Position numbers and translations under genes: made by a program. From CAYRGC01 sp964423795 (GTDB lineage: Bacteria > Patescibacteriota > Gracilibacteria > Peribacterales > Peribacteraceae), in assembly GCA_964423795.1 (NCBI GenBank), contig CAYRGC010000018.1, positions 1 through 23,074 on the forward strand: DNA of 23,074 nt. Direction: 5' to 3'. Below, piece by piece: positions 1-6,500 of this stretch. Below the pieces are notes generated by a model that saw only the letters and a list, made by a program, of their open reading frames with translations, had not been told where the DNA came from and searched no databases. Within the stretch, counting starts at the first letter, position 1, and each line of letters starts with the position of its first letter.

Positions 1-2
1 AA

Positions 3-79
3 TGGTGGGCAATACTGGATTCGAACCAGTGACCTTACGAATGTGAATCGTACGCTCTAACCAGCTGAGCTAATTGCCC
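3..79 (-). tRNA. tRNA-Val (anticodon CAC)
   Basis: On the minus strand the sequence folds into a complete cloverleaf. A 7-bp acceptor stem (GGGCAAT/ATTGCCC), a D arm with GCTC/GAGC, an anticodon stem TACGA/TCGTA around loop TTCACAT, and a T arm ACTGG/CCAGT with TTCGAAT are all present. Loop positions 34-36 read CAC, which decodes the valine codon GUG. The discriminator base is A and the 3' CCA is encoded in the DNA. The gene sits at the left window edge and is transcribed leftwards. Confidence 0.95.
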
Positions 80-139
80 GAGATACGAATGAGTAGGCTC
101 TAATGATCTGCCTGGGCTTGATGATTGCCCGGGAGCCGA

Positions 140-168
140 AGTGTAGTGCTTTGGTCGAGGTCGGGCAA
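140..168 (-). promoter_or_regulatory. Probable promoter of the tRNA-Val gene
   Basis: On the minus strand, TTGCCC (163-168) is followed after exactly 17 bases by TACACT (140-145). This would start transcription near 133, about 54 bases upstream of the mature tRNA. The call rests on spacing and hexamer similarity only. Confidence 0.45.
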
Positions 169-303
169 GGAGTAGAACGCGGCGGGGAAAGGCAATCTGC
201 AAAAATGAAAGAGGATGGTAAAGTAAAGTTTTTATAAATAGTTCACATACCTAACTAAAAGAAATTTGCGAAATGCATCAAAGTGAAATGTGCGAATAGA
301 ATA

Positions 304-331
304 TTGACAAATACTATAAAATGACTATAGT
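304..331 (+). promoter_or_regulatory. Consensus promoter for the 65-residue gene, leaderless architecture
   Basis: A perfect -35 hexamer TTGACA (304-309) is separated by 16 bases from TATAGT (326-331). The expected transcription start is at or next to the ATG at 338, six bases after the -10 hexamer, so the mRNA would have essentially no 5' leader. Confidence 0.7.
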
Positions 332-332
332 A
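312..332. repeat. Inverted repeat overlapping a -10 element
   Basis: TACTATA (312-318) and TATAGTA (326-332) are perfect reverse complements separated by 7 bases. The right arm covers the -10 hexamer of the promoter of the 65-residue gene. It could be a repressor operator. It could also be a by-product of AT-rich promoter sequence. Closely similar arms occur at 8885-8901. Confidence 0.45.
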
Positions 333-337
333 GGCTC

Positions 338-535
338 ATGACTTCTTTCATGACTCCCGCAGAAATTGCCGCCGCCGAACAGGCCCTTCTCGAGGATATT
401 CGAAATGGCACCGATCTCGGCGTGGACAGCGATGCCGAGATCAGCGAACGGATGGCAGGACAGCTCGAAAGGGCTCGTTCTTCCTATGGCGACGTCTTGG
501 ATCCCCGCGATGGAGAGGACCTCTTCTCGAAATAA
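338..535 (+). CDS. Small protein of unknown function, 65 aa
   Basis: I do not recognise a family. The protein is acidic, predicted mostly helical, and without a membrane segment or signal peptide. A second in-frame ATG at 350 would remove four residues. The upstream one is preferred because the -10 hexamer TATAGT ends six bases before it. There is no Shine-Dalgarno sequence. The main support is the consensus promoter placed exactly at this start and an open frame ending just before rluA-like 573. A longer antisense frame (314-634) lacks any such signal. A short regulatory protein or antitoxin-like role is possible but nothing in the sequence proves it. Confidence 0.55.
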   Translation: MTSFMTPAEIAAAEQALLEDIRNGTDLGVDSDAEISERMAGQLERARSSYGDVLDPRDGEDLFSK

Positions 536-572
536 GGCTGCGCCGTTTCCGGACTGAGTCCATACTGTCTCC

Positions 573-1232
573 GTGCCTTCCATCCATCCCGACCGTCTCC
601 TCTTCGAGGACCAGCATCTCCTGATCGTGAACAAACGCGCGGGCGAGTTGGTCGTGGCGGCGGAAGGGGAGGGAAAGCTGCCGCTTTTCGATTACCTCAA
701 GAAGGATCATCCGGGCCTGCGCGTCGTGCATCGCCTGGACTTCGGCACCTCCGGGGTGCTCGTTTTCGCGAAGACCGCTGCGGCGCTCGAGCAGATCCGC
801 ACGACCAAGTTCGCCGGTTGGAAGAAGACGTACCGGATGATCGTCGCGGGCGCGATGCAAAAGAGGGAGCGCACGGTCGACAAGCCGCTCAAGGCGCGCA
901 CGCACGAGAGTCTCGTCGGCGCGGTGACGCACGTGAAGCCGCTCGAGATCTTCGCCGTGGCGACGTACGTCGAGGCGCGCATCGATACGGGCCGCAAGCA
1001 CCAGATCCGCCAGCACCTCGCGGGCATCGGCCACCCGCTCGTCTGCGATCCCGAGTACGGCGATCCGAAGAAGGACAGGGGATTTCGCATGGTCTGCTCG
1101 CAGAGGAAATTCCTCCTGCACGCCTTCTCGATCGAGTTCCCGCACCCCCTCCTCGGCGCTCCGGTGCGCGCGGAGGCGCCGTTGCCCCAGCCCTTCGAGG
1201 ACGCGCTCAAGAGGCTTCGCGGACACGGGTGA
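573..1232 (+). CDS. RluA-family RNA pseudouridine synthase
   Basis: Isomerises uridine to pseudouridine in rRNA or tRNA. The signature HRLDFGTSG (about residues 53-61) contains the catalytic aspartate of the RluA/RluC/RluD family. The later RKHQIRQHLAGIGHPL segment, with the conserved RxHQIRxH pattern, is also typical. At 219 residues it lacks the N-terminal S4 RNA-binding domain found in RluC/RluD, as in the short RluA-type enzymes. The start is GTG at 573. A CATACT hexamer (561-566) ends six bases before it and no Shine-Dalgarno site is visible. The target nucleotide cannot be assigned from the sequence. It precedes the tryptophanyl-tRNA synthetase gene on the same strand with a 34-base gap. 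Confidence 0.9.
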   Translation: MPSIHPDRLLFEDQHLLIVNKRAGELVVAAEGEGKLPLFDYLKKDHPGLRVVHRLDFGTSGVLVFAKTAAALEQIRTTKFAGWKKTYRMIVAGAMQKRERTVDKPLKARTHESLVGAVTHVKPLEIFAVATYVEARIDTGRKHQIRQHLAGIGHPLVCDPEYGDPKKDRGFRMVCSQRKFLLHAFSIEFPHPLLGAPVRAEAPLPQPFEDALKRLRGHG

Positions 1233-1266
1233 TTTCGAGTACTGTAGGGGCGTCACCCTCTTTTCC

Positions 1267-2229
1267 ATGCGCGTCCTCTCCGGAATCCAGCCTTCGGGCC
1301 AGCTCCATCTCGGCAATTACTTCGGGGCGATCCTGCCGAACCTTGAGCAGGCTACGTCGTCGAAGGACAGCTACTTCTTCATCGCCGACCTGCACGCCCT
1401 CACGACGGTGCAGGACAAAAAGGCGCTCGCCGAGTACCGACGCGACGTCCTCCTCGATTACCTCGCCTGCGGGTTCGATCCCTCGAAGGCCACCATCTGG
1501 TACCAGAGCGACATTCCCGAGCACGCGGAGCTCGCGTGGATCCTTTCTACGGTTTCGCCGATGGGCCTCCTCGAGCGCGCGGTGAGCTACAAGGACAAAG
1601 TGGAGAAGGGGATTCCGGCCTCCGTCGGGCTCTTCACGTACCCGGTACTCATGGCAGCGGACATCCTGCTGTACGACGCGAACGTGGTTCCCGTCGGCAA
1701 GGACCAGAAACAACACGTGGAAATGACGCGCGACATCGCCGTGAAGTTCAACCATCACTTCGGCGACACGCTCGTGGTCCCCGAGCCGCAGATCCGCGCG
1801 GAGACGGCCGTCGTTCCGGGGGTCGACGGGCAGAAAATGAGCAAGAGCTACGGCAACACCGTGCCGATCTTCGGCGACGAGAAGGCCGTGAAGAAGGCGA
1901 TCATGGGCATCGTGACGGACTCCAAGGGCATGACCGATCCCAAAGACCCGGAGACCTGCGCGATCTACCAGATCCATCGCCTGTTCCTCTCCGCGGCGGA
2001 GCAGAAAGCGCTCGCGGACGAGTACCGGAACGGTCTTCCCTACGGCGAAGCCAAGAAGAAGCTCCTCCAGGCGTATCTCGAGTACTTCGGCGCGCATCGC
2101 GCGAAGCGCGAAGAGCTCCAGAAGAAGCCCGGGTACCTCGAGGAAGTGGCCCGCGAGGGCGCCGCGAAGGCTTCCGCCGTCGCCAAGGCCACGATGGAGC
2201 GCGTTCGTACGGCCGTGGGCCTCCGGTGA
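1267..2229 (+). CDS. trpS: Tryptophanyl-tRNA synthetase
   Basis: Class I aminoacyl-tRNA synthetase that activates tryptophan with ATP and charges tRNA-Trp in the cytoplasm. The N-terminus reads SGIQPSGQLHLGNYFGAI, the family's HIGH-equivalent ATP site (HLGN). The second signature KMSKS lies in GQKMSKSYGN at about residues 194-203. At 320 residues the length matches bacterial TrpRS, and no N-terminal extension is present. The start ATG at 1267 puts the signature at the usual distance from the N-terminus. The gene ends in TGATG, so its stop codon overlaps the ATG of the Maf gene by one base. A possible -10 (TACTGT, 1240-1245) precedes it. No Shine-Dalgarno sequence is evident. Confidence 0.96.
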   Translation: MRVLSGIQPSGQLHLGNYFGAILPNLEQATSSKDSYFFIADLHALTTVQDKKALAEYRRDVLLDYLACGFDPSKATIWYQSDIPEHAELAWILSTVSPMGLLERAVSYKDKVEKGIPASVGLFTYPVLMAADILLYDANVVPVGKDQKQHVEMTRDIAVKFNHHFGDTLVVPEPQIRAETAVVPGVDGQKMSKSYGNTVPIFGDEKAVKKAIMGIVTDSKGMTDPKDPETCAIYQIHRLFLSAAEQKALADEYRNGLPYGEAKKKLLQAYLEYFGAHRAKREELQKKPGYLEEVAREGAAKASAVAKATMERVRTAVGLR

Positions 2230-2816
2230 TGCCGTACCGCCTGATCCTCGCGTCGGCGAGCCCCCAGAGGAAGTCCCTCCTCGCTGGTCTCGGCGTCGCG
2301 TTCGAGACGATTCCGAGCGCGGTGGACGAGGATGGGCATGCGGAGCGCGATCCCGCGAAGCGTTCGCAGGTCCTTGCGTCGCTCAAGGCCCGGGACGTCG
2401 CGGCGAAGAACGCCGGCGCATGGGTGATCGGCTGCGACACGCTCGTGGTGGCGCCGGACGGCACCTTGCTGGAGAAGGCCAGGGATGAGGCGGGCGCGCA
2501 TGCGATGGTAAAGCTTCAGTCGGGAGGCACCTCCGTCGTGCATTCCGGGCTCAGCGTGATCGATCCGGAAGGACGGGAATTCACCGGCCTCTCGAGTTCA
2601 CGCGTCACGTTCCGCCGCCTGTCGGACGCGGAGATCGATTCCTGGATCGCCTCGGGCATCTGGTGCGATCGATCGGGATCGTTCCAGATCGACGGTCCCG
2701 GCCAGCTGCTCATCGAAAAGCTGGAAGGGGATTGGACGAGCGTTGTCGGATTGCCGGTCTATCTCCTCGGCGAGCTCTGCCGCCGGGCGAAGGCCCCGTT
2801 CCTCAATCCGTTTTGA
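2229..2816 (+). CDS. maf: Maf-family nucleoside triphosphate pyrophosphatase
   Basis: House-cleaning enzyme that hydrolyses non-canonical or modified nucleoside triphosphates (dTTP/UTP/pseudo-UTP-type substrates) to monophosphates. The N-terminal LILASASPQRKSLL is the classic Maf phosphate-binding segment with its SxxR/K pattern. The acidic segment VDEDGHAERDP follows, then GCDTLV with the conserved aspartate (about residue 70), and the C-terminal LPVYLL. At 195 residues it has the usual Maf length. The start ATG overlaps the trpS stop (TGATG), so translation is probably coupled. Association with an RNA pseudouridine synthase two genes upstream is suggestive, because Maf proteins can remove modified nucleotides, but this is inference. 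The stop abuts the convergent peptidase gene with no gap. Confidence 0.93.
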   Translation: MPYRLILASASPQRKSLLAGLGVAFETIPSAVDEDGHAERDPAKRSQVLASLKARDVAAKNAGAWVIGCDTLVVAPDGTLLEKARDEAGAHAMVKLQSGGTSVVHSGLSVIDPEGREFTGLSSSRVTFRRLSDAEIDSWIASGIWCDRSGSFQIDGPGQLLIEKLEGDWTSVVGLPVYLLGELCRRAKAPFLNPF

Positions 2817-3524
2817 TCAGAGACGGGGGATGCGCATGGTCCGCAGGCGCCTCTTGAGAGTCTCCTGGTCCTTGCAGCCTCGCGTGACTTCCTTCCAGAA
2901 GCCTTTTCCGTGACCGCGGAAGCGACGGTGGGCGAACTCGTGGATGATGACGTAGCGGAGCAGATCCTTCGACGTGAAGAGGAGGACGGGATTCAGCATG
3001 ATCACGCCCGTCGGGCCGCAGCTGCCCCACTGGCTCGTGGCATACGAGAGCTTGAGGCGGCTCCAGGAGACCTGGAGGGTGGAGTCGTTGAGGTCGTCCA
3101 TGTACTCCTCGATGTCGTCGCGGCAATGCTCGGCGACGAGTTTCCACAGGAAGCGGTGCAGGGCCTTGCGTCGCACGCGCGGCGAGACCGTCAGGCGCCA
3201 GCCGCTTTTCGTGCGCTGCGTCTTCACGCGCTTGCCGGCGAGCAGCTCGATCGTGCACGGCGGGCCGATCACGGGCGACAGCGTGAGCGACGGCGTTCCC
3301 GTGAGGAGCGGACGCAGGGGGTCGATCGTGACGTGTCGCGAACTGCGCTCGAGGGCGCGCATCATGCGGCGGACCAGGTTCTGGACGTGGGCGCGACGTT
3401 CCGCGGCCGAAAGCCCGCCCGCGAGGCGGATCACGATCGCCTCGTCGCGCACGAAAGCCCGCGACGTACGGTTTTTCGTCTGTTCGATGCGGACGGACGG
3501 GTTCGTCTTCTTCTCCGGGTTCAT
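2817..3524 (-). CDS. YgjP-like (DUF45) zinc metallopeptidase
   Basis: Belongs to the YgjP/DUF45 family of gluzincin-like metallopeptidases. The C-terminal half carries SQWGSC (about residue 167), then HEFAHRRFRGHGKGFW: the HExxH zinc motif followed by the downstream histidine and FW that are diagnostic of the family. The N-terminal half is basic and poorly conserved. It has 235 residues and no signal peptide or membrane segment, so it is probably cytoplasmic. The ATG at 3524 overlaps the stop of the upstream exported-protein gene as ATGA, so the two form a translationally coupled pair. Family members are often annotated as predicted metal-dependent hydrolases. The true substrate is unknown. 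Confidence 0.88.
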   Translation of the reverse strand: MNPEKKTNPSVRIEQTKNRTSRAFVRDEAIVIRLAGGLSAAERRAHVQNLVRRMMRALERSSRHVTIDPLRPLLTGTPSLTLSPVIGPPCTIELLAGKRVKTQRTKSGWRLTVSPRVRRKALHRFLWKLVAEHCRDDIEEYMDDLNDSTLQVSWSRLKLSYATSQWGSCGPTGVIMLNPVLLFTSKDLLRYVIIHEFAHRRFRGHGKGFWKEVTRGCKDQETLKRRLRTMRIPRL

Positions 3525-4381
3525 GGCTGGGAGGACGAACTGGAAGAGGATTGTCGCGCGACGAGCGGGAGGGACGCGACGGCGTCCGCGCAGGCACGCA
3601 GATCCGTCATCGCGGCGCGGAGTTCCGCGGCGGACGGGGCGGTATCGGCATCGTGGAACCCGAGCAGCGTCCTCTCGCTTCGGAGCAAGCGCGTGCGCGC
3701 GTCCGCCCATGCGGCCTTTCCCGCGTCGTCGAGGGGAGCGCCGTCGGAGGCCGTCGCCGCGTCGAGCGACTGGAGGATCTCCTGGTTCCAGGTCAGAAGC
3801 ATTTCCGCGCGGGCAGCCGAGAGGGATTCGGCGAAGGGAAGCCTGTATTTCTCGAGCAGGTTCTTGCGGGCCTCGAGGACGTCGTCGTTCGTCGCGTAGA
3901 CCTTCCCGTCGATGCCGAGGAGCACGGTGTTCACGGCCTCGCGCAGCAGATCCAGGCGGCTGACCGCCACCGAGCGGATGGCGTTCGGCACGCCGGGCAT
4001 CGCGGCCAGCCAGTCGCTCTGGTCGCCGAGGAACTCCTTCTCCAGGGTGATCGTGCCGCGGAAGCACCGCAGCGTCGTCGGGAACTTCGTGTCGCGGTTC
4101 GCGCGCCGCAGGTCCTCGCGGCAGGCGCGCCAAAGCTCCGCGCGCTTGGTGCGGAAGGTGTTTTCCCGCGAGCGGTACTGCGAATCTGCCTTGAGGAAGG
4201 CGAGCATCTTCGAACGGAAATCCTTCGTGCGCGTCGTACGCATGGTCTTCAGGGACGCGGTTTCCTCGAGGACGGTTCCGCTACCGGTCGTCGCTCCCGA
4301 TCCGGCGGTCGCTTCCTGCGCGGAGGCGAGGAGCGGGAAGGAAAGAAGGAGGAAAAACGGGGCGAAGAGGCGTCGGGACAT
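3521..4381 (-). CDS. Exported protein of unknown function, 286 aa
   Basis: The N-terminus (MSRRLFAPFFLLLSFPLLAS then AQEA) is a clear Sec signal peptide: basic start, hydrophobic core and ASA cleavage site after about residue 21. The mature part is rich in charged residues, Ala, Leu and Arg and looks largely helical. It contains only two cysteines (about residues 90 and 107) and ends in a run of six serines. I recognise no domain. The start ATG at 4381 is preceded at a distance of six bases by TATACT (4388-4393 on the minus strand), implying a leaderless mRNA. The last four bases overlap the start of the YgjP-like peptidase gene, so the pair is likely cotranscribed. Whether the two proteins act together is unknown, since one is exported and the other is not. 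Confidence 0.82.
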   Translation of the reverse strand: MSRRLFAPFFLLLSFPLLASAQEATAGSGATTGSGTVLEETASLKTMRTTRTKDFRSKMLAFLKADSQYRSRENTFRTKRAELWRACREDLRRANRDTKFPTTLRCFRGTITLEKEFLGDQSDWLAAMPGVPNAIRSVAVSRLDLLREAVNTVLLGIDGKVYATNDDVLEARKNLLEKYRLPFAESLSAARAEMLLTWNQEILQSLDAATASDGAPLDDAGKAAWADARTRLLRSERTLLGFHDADTAPSAAELRAAMTDLRACADAVASLPLVARQSSSSSSSQP

Positions 4382-4387
4382 AGTGCC

Positions 4388-4393
4388 AGTATA
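4388..4393 (-). promoter_or_regulatory. -10 element, leaderless start of the exported-protein gene
   Basis: TATACT lies on the minus strand six bases upstream of the ATG at 4381. I see no convincing -35. Its position predicts transcription beginning at or beside the start codon. Confidence 0.55.
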
Positions 4394-4448
4394 GCGTCCC
4401 CCCGCCGTGCGCGTGCTGGACAGACGGAGCGACCGGTGGTGAGCGTTC

Positions 4449-5366
4449 TCAGCGCTTGGAAACGCCCGGAATGTGCTTGCGGAGCGTCTCCACCACGAGC
4501 TGCATATCGTCGTTCACGATCAGTTGATCGAAGAGATCGCGGCGCTCCGTGAAGAAGGCGAGGTCCCGCGCAGCGTTCTTCACGCGGTCGCGGATCGCCT
4601 GTTCCGTCTCGCGCCCGCGGAGGCGCAGGCGGTGGAGCAGGGAGCTGAGCATCGCGCGCCGGCTCTTGCCGGGGGGCAGGAGCCCGAAGCTCAGGATCGA
4701 CCGGCGCCCGTAGGTGTTCGCGAGTCCCTGGAGGAGGTGCATTTCGGTGACGACGACGGGGAGTTTTCCTTTCTTCCAGATGGCGTCGAGATCGCTCGCG
4801 CGGTAGCCGTACCAGCGGTCTTCCGTGTCGGAGGGGATGTTCGTGGCCGCGACGATCTTTCCCGCCTCGAGGAGTTCGGCGAACTTCTCCTTGCTCACGT
4901 GGCGGTAGTCGTCGAGATCGCCCTCCTTCCTCTTGCGGGTCGTCACGATCGGCACGGGCGAGGCGTACTCGGAGAGCATGTTGATGAGGAGCCGCTGGAT
5001 CGTCGTCTTTCCCACGCCGGAGGGGCCCGTGAGCGCCAGCACGTAGCCGGGGAAGTCGCTCTTATGCGCCGGCTCGCGCGCTTCCGCGAGCTCTTCGAAA
5101 GCGAGATCGTAGACGCGCAAGCCCGTGTCCTCCACCGTGGAAAGGCGCATCCGGGGGCGGACGCGCATCCCGATGGCCGGCGAGGGGCAGTGGAGCGGGG
5201 CGAGGAGCTTGGAACCGTCGTCGAGCGCGATCAGCGCGATGGTCCGGGGCTGGTGCCCGAAGCGCGCCGGGGGATGGGCGAGAACGGTGAACGAGAGGAC
5301 GGTGCCGTTCTGGCGCTGGGCGCGACGGGATTTCTGGCGGCGGGAGAGCGAGGCGGGAGTGGTCAT
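4449..5366 (-). CDS. DUF35 OB-fold domain fused to a guanylate-kinase-like domain
   Basis: A 305-residue fusion. Residues about 20-92 match the DUF35 OB-fold (SFTVLAHPP, IALIALDDGSKLLAPL, IGMRVRPRM, then TGLRVYDLAF). The N-terminal zinc ribbon common in this family is absent. In archaea a standalone DUF35 protein bridges acetoacetyl-CoA thiolase and HMG-CoA synthase. Residues about 105-300 are a P-loop kinase of guanylate-kinase fold: GPSGVGKT at 114-121, TTR at 142-144, Y154, WYG at 185-187, and LIVNDD at 282-287 as in Gmk. Alignment by eye to yeast and E. coli Gmk suggests that the guanine-contacting Glu (yeast E69) and the Asp of the DIDxQG loop are not conserved. The ATG at 5366 overlaps the thiolase stop as ATGA. 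It may be the cell's guanylate kinase, or a kinase with another substrate. See findings. Confidence 0.85.
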   Translation of the reverse strand: MTTPASLSRRQKSRRAQRQNGTVLSFTVLAHPPARFGHQPRTIALIALDDGSKLLAPLHCPSPAIGMRVRPRMRLSTVEDTGLRVYDLAFEELAEAREPAHKSDFPGYVLALTGPSGVGKTTIQRLLINMLSEYASPVPIVTTRKRKEGDLDDYRHVSKEKFAELLEAGKIVAATNIPSDTEDRWYGYRASDLDAIWKKGKLPVVVTEMHLLQGLANTYGRRSILSFGLLPPGKSRRAMLSSLLHRLRLRGRETEQAIRDRVKNAARDLAFFTERRDLFDQLIVNDDMQLVVETLRKHIPGVSKR

Positions 5367-6499
5367 GCGGCGGGGGAAACGTTCTCGAACACATGGACAG
5401 CGCAGGTCGCGCACGCGCCGCCGAAATTATGGGCCATGCCGTAGCGCTGGCCGGATTTTTGGAGCTGCTTGGCGACGTCGATGCATTGCTTGATGCCGGT
5501 GGCCGCGACGGGATGGCCGCAGCCCTTCAGGCCCCCGCTGGCGTTCACCGTGAACTTGGCCGCCGCGGGATCGCTCAAAAGCGCGCGGTACACCTCGATG
5601 CCCGTTCCCGGATCGGCAAAACCGAGATCTTCCAGGTTGATGACCGCGGCGATCGAGAAGCAGTCGTGGGTCTCGAGATGGCGGATGTCCCTGAGCTTCA
5701 CTCCCGCCTCCGCGAGCGCCCGTTCTCCCGCGTCCTTCGTCGCGGCGAAGGACGTGATCGCGGGACGGTCGGCCAGGCTCAGGGCGTCGCTCGCGATCTG
5801 CGACGCGCGGACCGCGACGGGCCCCTCGAAGGCGGTGGAAAGGATGCATGCCGCCGCGCCGTCGCTGATCGGGGAACAATCGAGCAGGCGCAGCGGGTCG
5901 GAGACCAGCGTACTCTTGCTGACGGCCTCCGGGGTCACCTCCTGACGGAACTGCGCGAAGGGGTTTTGGACGGCGTTACGGTGGTGCACGGCGCTCACGA
6001 TGCTCAGGTCCTCGCGGGTCAGGCCGTGCTCGTGCATGTAACGGCGCGCGACGAGGCCGAAGACGCCGGGAAAGGTGATGCCCGACGGCCGGTCGCGCTG
6101 CGCGTCCGCGGCGCCCATGAGACCCTCCGCGACGGCGTCGGGCGAGGCGTCGCTCATCTTCTCCACGCCGATGACGAGCACCGTGCGGGCGCGGCCGCTC
6201 TCGAGCATCGCGCTTGCGGTATGCATGGCGTAGGCGCCCGAGCCGCAGGCGGATTCCACCCGGAGCGCGGGCGGGTGGTGCGGAAGGAGGGACGACGCGA
6301 GCGAGCCCGCGTGCGCCTGTCCGGAGAGCGTGTCGCCGAGCATGTTCGCGACGACGATGAGATCGATGTCGAGCACCGAGCAGGGGGCGCTTTCCAGGGC
6401 GGCGGTCACGGCCTCGTCCATGAGGCCGCAGATGTCCTTTTGCCAGAGCTCGCCGAAGCGCGTCTGACCGTAGCCGATGAGGGAAACGTCCTGCTGCAT
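5363..6499 (-). CDS. Acetoacetyl-CoA thiolase, archaeal SCP2-like type
   Basis: Condenses two acetyl-CoA to acetoacetyl-CoA, the first step of the mevalonate pathway. The N-terminal VESACGSGAY carries the nucleophilic cysteine (C85). ETHDCFS supplies a conserved histidine, and GGLKGCGHPVAATG (His about 329) plus HNFGGACATCAVHVF give the C-terminal active-site segments. At 378 residues it is the compact form seen in archaeal thiolase/HMGCS/DUF35 operons and in SCP2-type thiolases. It follows the HMG-CoA synthase gene with one base between stop and start, and overlaps the DUF35-kinase gene by ATGA. Co-translation of all three fits a channelling complex that hands acetoacetyl-CoA directly to the synthase, as shown for archaeal homologues. 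Confidence 0.9.
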   Translation of the reverse strand: MQQDVSLIGYGQTRFGELWQKDICGLMDEAVTAALESAPCSVLDIDLIVVANMLGDTLSGQAHAGSLASSLLPHHPPALRVESACGSGAYAMHTASAMLESGRARTVLVIGVEKMSDASPDAVAEGLMGAADAQRDRPSGITFPGVFGLVARRYMHEHGLTREDLSIVSAVHHRNAVQNPFAQFRQEVTPEAVSKSTLVSDPLRLLDCSPISDGAAACILSTAFEGPVAVRASQIASDALSLADRPAITSFAATKDAGERALAEAGVKLRDIRHLETHDCFSIAAVINLEDLGFADPGTGIEVYRALLSDPAAAKFTVNASGGLKGCGHPVAATGIKQCIDVAKQLQKSGQRYGMAHNFGGACATCAVHVFENVSPAA

Positions 6500-6500
6500 G

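Larger units (their letters stand above)
80..337. other. Intergenic region between tRNA-Val and the 65-residue gene
   Basis: No coding region is supported here. The left part carries the likely tRNA-Val promoter. The right part (about 205-335) is strikingly AT-rich compared with the GC-rich surroundings. It holds the promoter of the 65-residue gene and the inverted repeat described separately. Confidence 0.6.

Noticed and set aside
73..133. Partial duplication of the tRNA-Val acceptor (ATTGCCCG at 73-80 and 124-131), as from an integration event
   Set aside because: Only eight bases match and there are no integrase or phage-like genes nearby.
314..634. Antisense 106-residue open frame over the 65-residue gene
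   Set aside because: No promoter or family match; it runs across the AT-rich promoter region and into the rluA-type gene.
3525..4133. N-terminal extension of the YgjP-like peptidase frame
   Set aside because: The extension is the shadow of the exported-protein gene, whose signal peptide and promoter are convincing; the ATGA overlap at 3524 gives the natural start.
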